Made by a program: the position numbers and the translations under genes
Shown: piece after piece, positions 1-8,040 of the stretch
Layout of the letters: the number at the start of each line of letters is the position of its first letter
Position numbering within the stretch: position 1 is the stretch's first letter
The notes under the pieces: model-generated
The model's database searches: none
What the model saw: only the letters and a program-made list of their open reading frames with translations
What the model was told of the DNA's origin: nothing
Assembly (NCBI RefSeq): GCF_051380875.1
Contig: NZ_JBNYXW010000017.1
Location: forward strand, 84,306 to 148,305
Length of the DNA: 64,000 bases
Source: Janthinobacterium sp051380875
GTDB taxonomy: Bacteria > Pseudomonadota > Gammaproteobacteria > Burkholderiales > Burkholderiaceae_D
Direction of reading: 5' to 3'

Positions 1-45
1 CAGGGCGCGCAGTTCACGCAGTTTGTCTCGTGCTTTTTGCATCAT
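1..45 (-). CDS. Start of an unidentified gene running off the left edge
   Basis: Two in-frame ATG codons (43-45 and 40-42 on the minus strand) open a frame reading MMQKARDKLRELRAL up to the window edge. It begins 21 bases after the stop of the zinc-ribbon coiled-coil gene on the same strand, so it is probably the next gene of that operon. Only about 15 residues are visible, Lys/Arg-rich and likely helical; no function can be assigned. Confidence 0.45.
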   Translation of the reverse strand, partial: MMQKARDKLRELRAL

Positions 46-66
46 CTAAGGTGAAACGCTTCCCAA

Positions 67-2412
67 TCAAGACTGCAAGGCGACGCCGCAGGCGACGCAA
101 AATTTGTCTTCCGGATGGCCAGCGCGCAGCGCGTGGCCGTTCTTGCAGCGCAGTAGCGCCATGCCGCCACCGGCCACCGGCTGCAGCGCCTGCGCCACGG
201 CCACGCCCACTTGCGCCTGCGCCGCCAGGCCTTGGCTGTGCACCGCATTCTGCAACTCATTGTGCAACTTGATCAGTTCAAGCTGCTGGCGCCGTTCGCG
301 CTCAAACTGGCCTTCCAGGTAGCTGCGCTCGTGCGCCACGCTGTCTTGCGCCATGCGCAGCGCGTCGGGCGGCGCGATGCTGTTCTCGGCCGCCGCCAGC
401 GCCGCCAGTGCGTGCAGCTGTTCGGCGCTCATGCCCGCCTGCAGCTGCGTTTTCAGCACCTGCGCCAGCACGGCCGCATTCGGCCCTTGCGCCAGGGCCA
501 CCTTGCCCGTGTCGCTCAGGGTGCCGATTTTCTCGATGCGGTCGATGTCGATGCGCGCCAGTTCGGCCGCATGCGCCTGCTGCGCCAGCAAGGCTTCGTA
601 TTCGCCCTTCCAGCGCGCGTAATCGCTTTCGCGCTGCTGCGCCATGGCCAGCAAGTCGCGCTGCCACTGGGTTTCCTGCTCCAGCTGGCGCAGCTGCTGA
701 CGCTGTTCCTCGATGGCCAGCGCGTCGAGCTGCGCCAAATGCGTTTGCTGCTGCAACTGGCGCGCATACACGCCGTCGGCCTCGATGGTGCGCAACAGCT
801 TTTCCTGCTGCGCGATGGCATCCTCGCGCGCGCCGCCACGGCGTAGCGCCGTGATCTTTTCCCCGATGTCCGCCGCCTGCACCTGCGCCGCTTCATCCTT
901 GTGCGCCTCGGCGCGCAGCAGTTCGCGCTGGCGCGCCAGCTGCATTTGCTCTTCCCATTCCTGCACCCGCTCCGCTTCGCGCTTGCGCGCCGCATTTGCC
1001 AGCATGAGTCCCTGCCAGGCTGCCTTGTGCTGTTCCGCTTCGAGCTGCGCTTCGCGCTGCGCCGCAGCCATCTCGGCGTGGCGCAGGCGCGCCAGCTGGG
1101 CGCGGCGCCCCGCTTCATCGTCGATCAGCAGCGCGTTGTCGATCTGCTGGGCGATGGCCTGCAAATGTACCTGGTGCGTAAAGCGCTGCTGCGCCAGCTG
1201 GATCTGCTCGCGCCCGTTCAGCTGCGACAATTCCAGCTCGCTGCGCATCTTGATGGCGGCCAGCGCGCGCACGTGCTCCCAGTTGGCCGCTGCATCGGCG
1301 TGCTGCGCACCTTTCTGCACCAGTTCCTGTTCCAGCTCGCCCAGCGCCAGCGCGGCACCATGGTCGAGCGCCTGGCGCCGCGATTTCGCCTCCAGGATGC
1401 GCCCATACAGGTCGATCTGGCGCCCGCGCAGCGCTTGCAGGCGCTCCGCCTCCTGGTGGCCCAGCTCGGCCTTCCCGGCCGTCGCCTCCTGCTGCAGCTC
1501 GGCGCGCCGGTGCGCGTGGCGCGCCGCCATTTCTTCACGCCGGATGCGCTGCCATTCTTCCTCGTCATACAGCCCGTCGAGCTGTTGCATGCGCTCCAGG
1601 CTGCGCTGTTCCAGCTCGTGCGCCGGCAAGCCGCCCAGCCACAGCGTGCCGATGCTGGCGCCAGCGTCGCCATCGCTACCATCGGCAGCGCGTTTGTCGT
1701 GGCGCAAACTCAGCGTTTCCACGCCCGCCACGGCCAGGCCGCTGGGCGCCAGGCGCTGCGTCAGCGCCGACTGCAGGCGTTCGTTCAATTCGGGACGCAG
1801 GTCGGCATTCGCGTCCATCTCGCGCAGCGCGCGGCTGCCGACGAATTCCAGCGCGATCTGGCGCACGGAGGGCAGCAGCAAGGCGTGCAAATGGGCGCGC
1901 GTGACAGCGCCCGGCGCGCGCATGAACTGGCGCGCGAACGCATCGGGCTGGCCCAGCGCGATGTCGACGCGCACGGTAGCGGCGACGCTGAGCATTTCCG
2001 TGCTGGCCAGGTCGGGCAGGTCGAACGCGAGGCTCAGTGCATCGGCGCGTGCGATCAGCACTTCGGCCGGGCGCGCCGGCAGCAGCGCAGGCAGGCGGGC
2101 AAAGAAGGCGGCGCCGTCGTAGTCGCCAGCCGGTATCAAGGTGAAAGCGTCCGTTTGCACGATCCAGGCGCGCGACTCGGCGGGCACCTGCAGGCGCCGC
2201 GCGGCGCTGCCGAACAGCGAGGACAGCTCGCGCACGCCAAAGAACAGGGCCAGCTGCGCGTCGGCCAGGCGCCATTGGTTGGCATGCAGCACCGTGTCGC
2301 TGTCGGGCGCGCCCAGCGACAGGCCGCACTGGGCGCAATAGCCGGCAGCGGCGCCGTTCTTGTGCTCGCAACGGGGACAGCGGGCGCCGCCAAAACCAAA
2401 CAATTGGAACAT
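67..2412 (-). CDS. SPFH-like domain protein with N- and C-terminal zinc ribbons and a long coiled coil
   Basis: 781-residue protein. The first 35 residues hold a CPRC...CAQC zinc ribbon, and the last 30 hold a second cysteine cluster ending FCVACG. Residues about 45-250 look like an SPFH/band-7 domain of the kind seen in proteins annotated as virion-core-like. From about 270 to 690 the sequence is a Glu/Gln/Arg/Ala-rich coiled coil. A GGAG ribosome-binding site lies six bases before the ATG. No signal peptide or membrane segment is seen, so it is probably cytosolic or peripheral to the membrane. Substrate and partner are unknown. The SPFH call comes from sequence texture and the zinc-ribbon arrangement and is moderately sure; the zinc ribbons and coiled coil are directly visible. 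Confidence 0.7.
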   Translation of the reverse strand: MFQLFGFGGARCPRCEHKNGAAAGYCAQCGLSLGAPDSDTVLHANQWRLADAQLALFFGVRELSSLFGSAARRLQVPAESRAWIVQTDAFTLIPAGDYDGAAFFARLPALLPARPAEVLIARADALSLAFDLPDLASTEMLSVAATVRVDIALGQPDAFARQFMRAPGAVTRAHLHALLLPSVRQIALEFVGSRALREMDANADLRPELNERLQSALTQRLAPSGLAVAGVETLSLRHDKRAADGSDGDAGASIGTLWLGGLPAHELEQRSLERMQQLDGLYDEEEWQRIRREEMAARHAHRRAELQQEATAGKAELGHQEAERLQALRGRQIDLYGRILEAKSRRQALDHGAALALGELEQELVQKGAQHADAAANWEHVRALAAIKMRSELELSQLNGREQIQLAQQRFTHQVHLQAIAQQIDNALLIDDEAGRRAQLARLRHAEMAAAQREAQLEAEQHKAAWQGLMLANAARKREAERVQEWEEQMQLARQRELLRAEAHKDEAAQVQAADIGEKITALRRGGAREDAIAQQEKLLRTIEADGVYARQLQQQTHLAQLDALAIEEQRQQLRQLEQETQWQRDLLAMAQQRESDYARWKGEYEALLAQQAHAAELARIDIDRIEKIGTLSDTGKVALAQGPNAAVLAQVLKTQLQAGMSAEQLHALAALAAAENSIAPPDALRMAQDSVAHERSYLEGQFERERRQQLELIKLHNELQNAVHSQGLAAQAQVGVAVAQALQPVAGGGMALLRCKNGHALRAGHPEDKFCVACGVALQS

Positions 2413-2744
2413 GTGTGACTCCTGATGATCATTTATTCACGCGACGGGGCCGCCATGCCGATTCTAGCAGGACGGCCGGTGCTGCACTTGCCGCACGCCG
2501 AGTGTGCACGGCATTGCGCAACATCAAATAATGCCATGCGGCAATTACATTCATATGCCCGGATACAGGGCTAATCAGCCCTCAATTCAAGCACTCGCGT
2601 GCCAGCCGCGCCCCAGGGCGTTTCAGCGCCGCTTTTTTGCAGGCCATGCCGCCAAAACCACGGCTGGTCGCATGCGCATGGCGCAGCGGCACGCGCCTGG
2701 CTACAGTGCATGCATACCCACCCGCCGCCCCGAAAGGAACGATC
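2413..2744. other. Divergent intergenic region
   Basis: About 330 bases between the minus-strand zinc-ribbon gene and a plus-strand small gene. It must hold promoters for both. I see ribosome-binding sites at each edge but no convincing operator, hairpin or RNA. Short open frames across it lack coding character. Confidence 0.4.
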
Positions 2745-2981
2745 ATGAAAACCTTGAAAAACCTGGAAGCCATCTTCACCATCGCCGTCGCCCTCGCCTG
2801 CGGTGCCAGCTATGTCAGTTTCATGCAGCCACACGCCACGCACGCTGGCAATGTGGCGCAGGCCAGCAGCATGCCCGTGGTGGTAGTGAGCGCCAAGCGC
2901 ATGACGGAGCAGGAAAAGAAAATCTCGCTGATCGAGGAACGCCAGTCGCTGCTGGGCAATGCCACCGCCAGCACCCTGTGA
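2745..2981 (+). CDS. Small membrane-anchored or exported hypothetical protein
   Basis: 78 residues starting MKTLKNLEAIF. The ATG at 2745 is preceded by AAAGGAAC at good spacing; the longer upstream frame has no such site. Residues about 9-30 form one hydrophobic segment that acts as a membrane anchor or uncleaved signal. A short charged tail follows, with KRMTEQEKKISLIEERQ predicted helical. No family is recognised. It lies alone between divergent and co-directional neighbours. Confidence 0.6.
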   Translation: MKTLKNLEAIFTIAVALACGASYVSFMQPHATHAGNVAQASSMPVVVVSAKRMTEQEKKISLIEERQSLLGNATASTL

Positions 2982-3182
2982 GCCGCCGATGCTGATCCCA
3001 CGCCGCCTGGCGCACAGTGAGTTGCCGCAGTGAGCTTTCCCGCGCCAGGGCGCCATTTGTATCGGCTGCGGATACACAGACACACAGCATTGTGTCAATT
3101 GTAATAAGTTGAATCAAAGGCGAAGACGCCGCCAGCAAGCCGCTATAGTCCATTTCACGCACTTACCGAAATGGAGACGCAC

Positions 3183-3863
3183 ATGAAACCCCTCACACTT
3201 TACGCAGCAGCCATGCTTGCCATTAGCACTGCGGCCTTCTTGCCCGTGCAATCGATGGCGCAAAGCCAGGTCGGCGTCAGCATTGTCCTCGGCAGCGCCC
3301 CGCCCCCGCCACGCTTTGAAAGCGTGCCGGCGCCGCGCTCGGGCTATGTCTGGGCCCCAGGCTACTGGAACTGGGACGGCCAGCGCCATGCATGGACCGG
3401 TGGTGAATGGCTGCGCGAACGCGACGGCAACCAGTACCGCCGCGCCGCCTGGATACAAGAGAACAACCGCTGGCGCCTGGACCGCGGCGGCTGGAGCGCG
3501 GCGCAGGTGCAGCCGGTGCGCTACGACGCCATTCGCAACGCCCCGCCGCCACCGCGCCGCGAAGCCATCCCGCGCGCCCGCCACGGCTACATCTGGGCGC
3601 CCGGCCACTGGGAATGGCGCAGCCAGCGCTACGCATGGACCCCGGGCCTGTGGATCACCGAACGCCCCGGCTATGCGTACGCGCCGCCCGCCTGGAACCA
3701 GCGCGATGGCCGCTGGCAGATGGAGCAAGGCCGCTGGTCGCCACGCGGCCCGAACGGCGACCGTGACCGCGACGGCGTCCCGAACCGCAACGACCGCGAC
3801 CGCGACAATGACGGCGTGCCCAACCGCGACGACCATCGGCCGGACAATCCGCGCCGCTACTAG
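3183..3863 (+). CDS. Exported YXWXGXW-repeat protein with a calcium-repeat-like tail
   Basis: 226 residues from the ATG at 3183, which has a GGAG site in front; an ATG twelve bases upstream lacks one. Residues 1-27 are a signal peptide ending SMAQS. The body has two copies of a Tyr/Trp module (GYVWAPGYWNWDGQRHAW and GYIWAPGHWEWRSQRYAW), typical of YXWXGXW repeat proteins of the betaproteobacterial periplasm. The last 40 residues are Asp/Arg/Asn-rich with two DxDxDGVPNRxD units resembling thrombospondin type 3 calcium repeats. Location is probably periplasm or outer surface; function unknown. A strong terminator follows directly. Confidence 0.8.
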   Translation: MKPLTLYAAAMLAISTAAFLPVQSMAQSQVGVSIVLGSAPPPPRFESVPAPRSGYVWAPGYWNWDGQRHAWTGGEWLRERDGNQYRRAAWIQENNRWRLDRGGWSAAQVQPVRYDAIRNAPPPPRREAIPRARHGYIWAPGHWEWRSQRYAWTPGLWITERPGYAYAPPAWNQRDGRWQMEQGRWSPRGPNGDRDRDGVPNRNDRDRDNDGVPNRDDHRPDNPRRY

Positions 3864-3888
3864 AAACGTTAGGCAATAATTGCCCACC

Positions 3889-3912
3889 AAGGCCACCGTT
3901 CGCGGTGGCCTT
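3889..3912 (+). terminator. Intrinsic terminator
   Basis: Perfect 10-base-pair stem (AAGGCCACCG / CGGTGGCCTT) with a TTCG tetraloop, followed by TTGTCATTTT. It lies 25 bases after the YXWXGXW gene stop and closes that transcript. Confidence 0.85.
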
Positions 3913-3983
3913 GTCATTTTCCCGTCATCTGGCTGTATTACAATCGCGCGACGATCAATGATAATGCGCGAGAAAGATTCACG

Positions 3984-5015
3984 ATGGCGATGGAAACTGC
4001 CGGTTTCACCTATGGCTCTGACACCTCTGGCCTGGTCTGGGGCTTCCTATTTGGCCGCCATGCGCAGCCGCTGGCGCTCGATTCAGGCGCCGCGCTGGCC
4101 TGGCTGGCGGACGGCGCGGCGCGCCCGGCGCACGAATTCGTCTGGCTGCACTTCAACCTGTCGCATGCGGCCAGCGAAAAATGGCTGATGACGCACACGC
4201 AGCTGGCCGATGAATTCTATGAAACGCTGCACCAGGGTTCGCGCTCGACGCGCATCGAACAGGTGGAAAACACCCTCATCGCGGTGGTCAATGATGTGGT
4301 GCACAATTTTTCGTTCGAGGCATCCGACATTGCCACCATGTGGGCCAGCGTGGCGCAAAACCTGGTCATCACGGCGCGCCGCGCGCCGCTGCAGTCGATC
4401 GAGCGCCTGCGCCAGGCCGTCATCAAGAATCACGAGCCGATCCGCTCGTCGGTGGAGCTGCTGGTCCACTTGCTGCGCGACCAGGCCGACGTGCTGGTCA
4501 ACATCGTGCGCGATGCCGTGGCGCGTGTCGACGATATCGAAGACCATTTGCTGGCCGGGCGCCTGGTGCCCAAGCGCGAAGACCTGGGCGCCATGCGGCG
4601 CGTGCTGGTGCGCCTGCAGCGCCTGCTGGCGCCGGAACCGGCAGCCCTGTTCCGCCTGCTGCAGCGTCCGCCGTCGTGGGTATCCGAGCTGGACAGCCTG
4701 GAATTGCGCCAGTCGACTGAGGAATTCTCGGTCGTGCTCAGCGACATGTCTTCCTTGCAGGAGCGCATCAAATTGCTGCAGGAAGAAATCGCCGCGCGGG
4801 TCAACGAGGAAAACAGCCGCAGCCTGTTCGTGCTGACCATCGTCACCGTGCTGGCCTTGCCGATCAACATCATCGCCGGCATGCTGGGTATGAATGTGGG
4901 GGGGATACCGCTGGCCCAGCATCCGCAGGGCTTCTGGATCATCGTTGCCATCATCGTCACGTTTACGGTCGTGGCCGGATGGCTGGTGGTGCGCGTGCAA
5001 CGCAATATTAACTAG
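3984..5015 (+). CDS. zntB: CorA-family metal ion transporter, ZntB-like
   Basis: 343 residues, the usual length for ZntB. A long soluble, mostly helical N-terminal region is followed by two C-terminal membrane segments at about 282-302 and 315-335. The CorA signature GMN is present in MLGMNVGGIPL at the end of the first segment. ZntB-type CorA proteins are homopentameric inner-membrane channels moving Zn2+ or other divalent cations, and the short loop after GMNVGG fits the ZntB branch better than the Mg2+ CorA branch. The gene stands alone; the direction of transport cannot be read from sequence. Confidence 0.85.
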   Translation: MAMETAGFTYGSDTSGLVWGFLFGRHAQPLALDSGAALAWLADGAARPAHEFVWLHFNLSHAASEKWLMTHTQLADEFYETLHQGSRSTRIEQVENTLIAVVNDVVHNFSFEASDIATMWASVAQNLVITARRAPLQSIERLRQAVIKNHEPIRSSVELLVHLLRDQADVLVNIVRDAVARVDDIEDHLLAGRLVPKREDLGAMRRVLVRLQRLLAPEPAALFRLLQRPPSWVSELDSLELRQSTEEFSVVLSDMSSLQERIKLLQEEIAARVNEENSRSLFVLTIVTVLALPINIIAGMLGMNVGGIPLAQHPQGFWIIVAIIVTFTVVAGWLVVRVQRNIN

Positions 5016-5080
5016 CGAAAACACGGCCTTGCAGGCGAACGGCAGGCGCCGTCCGCCATCCTTGCTCAATGACCGCCAGC

Positions 5081-5509
5081 CTAGCGGTGATATTCGCCGG
5101 CCCGCTCAGGCTGATAGACGATTTCTTCGATCTTCACCTTGACCACGCCGCCGGGCATGGGCCAGGCGATGCTGTCGCCGACAGACAGGCCCAGCAATGC
5201 GCTGCCGACCGGCGCCAGCACGGAAATGCGGTCGGCCTGGCCTTCCACATCCTTTGGATACACGAGCGTCAGGCAGAATTCATCCTTGTTTTCCACCGTG
5301 AAGCGCACGGTGGAATTCATCGTCACGACGGTGGGCGGAATCTCTTGCGGTTCCAGCACCTCGGCGCGGCCCAGCTCATCGAGCAAAGCGGCCTTGTCGG
5401 GCGAAAGATTGTTTCCCAAGGCATACAACAACACTTCCAGTCGTTCCAGGTCTTGTGACGACAAAATAATTTTTGGTTTTTTTTCCAAGATATCCTCACT
5501 GATTATCAT
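5081..5509 (-). CDS. rnk: Rnk, nucleoside diphosphate kinase regulator (GreA/GreB-related)
   Basis: 142 residues from the ATG at 5509; longer frames add an unrelated N-terminus. The C-terminal half carries the GreA/GreB-type fold signature, with VVTMNS, LVYP and APVGSALLGLSVGDSI matching E. coli Rnk closely. The short N-terminal coiled coil distinguishes Rnk from GreA/GreB. Rnk binds RNA polymerase in the secondary channel region and influences nucleoside diphosphate kinase levels. Stands alone, convergent with the zntB-like gene. The ribosome-binding site is weak, so the exact start is less sure. Confidence 0.88.
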   Translation of the reverse strand: MIISEDILEKKPKIILSSQDLERLEVLLYALGNNLSPDKAALLDELGRAEVLEPQEIPPTVVTMNSTVRFTVENKDEFCLTLVYPKDVEGQADRISVLAPVGSALLGLSVGDSIAWPMPGGVVKVKIEEIVYQPERAGEYHR

Positions 5510-6072
5510 TAGGGCGACGTCCGGTTTTGCTGGCGGCGAGTGACCTAAACGCACGAAACAAAACAAACAGCATTAGAACGTCCATCATCAGCGGATTATG
5601 GACGAACTCGCGGAACAAGGCCATAGCGTTCGCGCATTCCCCATTAAAATTTATTAAAATCAAAGACTTGCAAGGCAATATTTACAGGCGGCATAAAAAT
5701 ACGCCGGCGTGCGCAGATGCATGCCAGGGTGCGCCGGGTTATTCCGCATGGCATTATTTTTACGGTCAGCATGTCTTGCGCAAAAAAAAACAGAATGGCA
5801 AAAAAAAGGATTAAAATCAAGCCTGCTTATTATTATAAAGACACGTATACTCCCGGTGTCCGGCGCCGCCCCGCTGGCTGGCGTTGCGCCGTAGCCTGTG
5901 CAGGGCCGCGCCCCCTGTACTTTCACGCTACAAAATGACAATATGCCGGCCTTAACAACACCTTGAGAGTTCCGGCTCACCTCGGTTTTCATCTGACTGG
6001 AACGTAAAGTATGGCAGGGCAAGGCGGGATCAAACGGGGCGGCAGCAGGCGGGACCGGCAGGGAAAAGCGTC
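5510..6072. other. AT-rich intergenic region with one hairpin
   Basis: About 560 bases with no gene I can support. The stretch 5640-5850 is clearly more AT-rich than its surroundings and carries several A-runs. At 5898-5920 there is an 8-base-pair hairpin (GTGCAGGG / CCCTGTAC, one G-T pair) followed by TTTC. Overlapping short frames exist on both strands but none has a good start site or recognisable protein. It must contain the promoters of rnk (minus) and the GGDEF-EAL gene (plus). Confidence 0.4.
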
Positions 6073-7965
6073 ATGATGGCACCATTGATGCTGCCCTCGG
6101 CGCAGTTGCGCGGCGATAAGGTAGCCAGGCTGAACTTGCTGACCGCGGCTGCCATGCTGGCCGGCGCCAGCTTGCTGCTGATCCTGTTCCAATGGTTTTC
6201 CCTGCAAGCAGCATTGCAGGGCAACTTGCTGATACAGGCCGACATGCTGGCCCCGGTGGCTGCCCAGGCCTTGCAGCAGAATAACCACCTTTCTGCGGAG
6301 CAAATCCTCGCGCGCTTCTCGGCCGATCCGCACATCCAGCAGGCGCTGATCTACAGTCCGTATGGCGTGCCATTTGCCCGCTACGCGCGCAGCGGCGCCG
6401 ATGCCGCACCCGCCGCACCGCGCGCCGGCGTGCAGATCGACCTGCTGGCCGGCAGCGCCACCATGCTGCGCTCTCTGCCTGGCGGCGGCGCCCTGTTCCT
6501 GCGCACCAGCCTGGCGCCGCAGTACCGCAGCCTGGCGCAGTTTGCCGCCTTCACCCTGCTGGTGAGCCTGTGCGCTTTCGGTCTGACGACATTGATGGTG
6601 CGCCGCACGCGTATCGCCGCCCAGCATGCGGAAAGCCATTTGCACTACCTGGCCCATGTCGACCCCGTCACGCAGTTGCCGAACCGGCATGAATTCAACG
6701 GCGCGCTGGCCTATGCGCTGGCGCGCGCCGACCGCCAAGACAGCAGCGTGGGCCTGTTGCTGCTGGACCTGGACAACTTCAAGGTCGTCAACGACACCCT
6801 GGGCCACCACTGCGGCGACCAGCTGCTCAAACTGGTCGCCGAGCGCTTGGTGGCCATCGTGCGCACCACCGACATCATCTGCCGCATCGGCGGCGACGAA
6901 TTCGTCGTCATCGTCGAACCGGCCGACGACGCCTCGGAAATGGCCAGCGTGGCGCGCAAGATCCTCGCCGTGCTGGCCGCGCCATTTGCCCTCGAAGGCC
7001 ACCAGCTGTATGTCAGCGCCAGCATTGGCGTGAGCCTGTACCCGTTCGACGCGCAGGACGTGGCGACCCTCACGCGCAATGCCGATACGGCCATGTACCA
7101 CGCCAAGCACCAGGGCAAGAGCCGCTACGCCGTGTTCCAGTCCGAGATGGAACAGCGTGCCCAGCGCCGCCTGCGCATGGAGGCAAACCTGCGCCGCGCG
7201 CTGCAAAATGAAGAATTGTATGTGCATTACCAGCCGCAGATCGACTTGCGCAGCGGGCGCATCGTCGGCGTGGAAGCGCTGATACGCTGGAACTGCCGCG
7301 AGATGGGCCAGCTGAGCCCAGCCGAATTCATTCCCGTGGCCGAGGAAAGCGGCATCATCGTCGACCTGGGGCGCTGGGTGCTGCAAAGCGCCTGCCGCCA
7401 GGCAGCTGTCTGGTGCAAGGCGGGCCTGCTCGATTCGTTGGAACACGTGGCCGTCAACCTGTCGGCCTGCCAGGCGCGCGATCCGGGCCTGATGGACGAT
7501 ATCCGCGCCATCCTGCACGAAACCCAGTTGCCGCACGGCTTGCTTGAGCTGGAAATCACGGAAGGGGTCTTGATGGACAATATTCACGCCAACGTGGAAT
7601 TGATGCGGCGCTTGCAGGAAACGGGCATCCACCTGTCGGTGGACGATTTCGGCACCGGCTATTCTTCGATGTCGTATTTAAAACGCCTGCCGATCGACCA
7701 GTTGAAGATCGACCGCAGCTTCGTGCACGACTTGCCCGGCGAGGGCGAAGCCATCGTCACGGCCATCATCGCCATGGCGCACAGCCTGCATTTGAAAGTG
7801 GTAGCCGAAGGCGTGGAAACGCTGCAGCAGGTGGAGTTCATGCGCAAAGCCGGCTGCGACAATGCGCAGGGCTTTTTCTTCGCGCGCCCCATGACGGCGG
7901 CGCAGTTGACGGCATTACTGCTGGAGCGGCGCGACTGGAGCACGCGCACGGCCATGCTGGCTTAG
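6073..7965 (+). CDS. Membrane GGDEF-EAL protein (c-di-GMP synthesis/degradation)
   Basis: 630 residues. Membrane segments at about 24-46 and 158-178 flank a roughly 110-residue periplasmic sensor region, resembling CHASE8-type input. The GGDEF motif is intact at 273-277, with an RTTD product-inhibition site five residues before it. The EAL domain has an intact EAL at 401-403, DDFGTGYSS and AEGVET. Both activities could be present, although in such tandem proteins one usually dominates. AGGG lies nine bases before the ATG. Followed by a large inverted repeat shared with prfC on the other strand. Confidence 0.9.
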   Translation: MMAPLMLPSAQLRGDKVARLNLLTAAAMLAGASLLLILFQWFSLQAALQGNLLIQADMLAPVAAQALQQNNHLSAEQILARFSADPHIQQALIYSPYGVPFARYARSGADAAPAAPRAGVQIDLLAGSATMLRSLPGGGALFLRTSLAPQYRSLAQFAAFTLLVSLCAFGLTTLMVRRTRIAAQHAESHLHYLAHVDPVTQLPNRHEFNGALAYALARADRQDSSVGLLLLDLDNFKVVNDTLGHHCGDQLLKLVAERLVAIVRTTDIICRIGGDEFVVIVEPADDASEMASVARKILAVLAAPFALEGHQLYVSASIGVSLYPFDAQDVATLTRNADTAMYHAKHQGKSRYAVFQSEMEQRAQRRLRMEANLRRALQNEELYVHYQPQIDLRSGRIVGVEALIRWNCREMGQLSPAEFIPVAEESGIIVDLGRWVLQSACRQAAVWCKAGLLDSLEHVAVNLSACQARDPGLMDDIRAILHETQLPHGLLELEITEGVLMDNIHANVELMRRLQETGIHLSVDDFGTGYSSMSYLKRLPIDQLKIDRSFVHDLPGEGEAIVTAIIAMAHSLHLKVVAEGVETLQQVEFMRKAGCDNAQGFFFARPMTAAQLTALLLERRDWSTRTAMLA

Positions 7966-7967
7966 GG

Positions 7968-8023
7968 CAGTCCCTGCGGGATCGGAATGCTCTCCATTGG
8001 AGAGCATTCCCCCGGCGGGACTG
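7968..8023. terminator. Bidirectional hairpin between convergent genes
   Basis: Inner perfect 12-base-pair inverted repeat (7984-7995 with 7999-8010) nested in an outer 7-base arm pair (CAGTCCC at 7968, GGGACTG at 8017). It fills the gap between the GGDEF-EAL gene and prfC, whose ends face each other. There is no T-run, so termination would rely on the very stable stem. Confidence 0.6.
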
Positions 8024-8040
8024 ACCCCGGCTGCCGCTTA

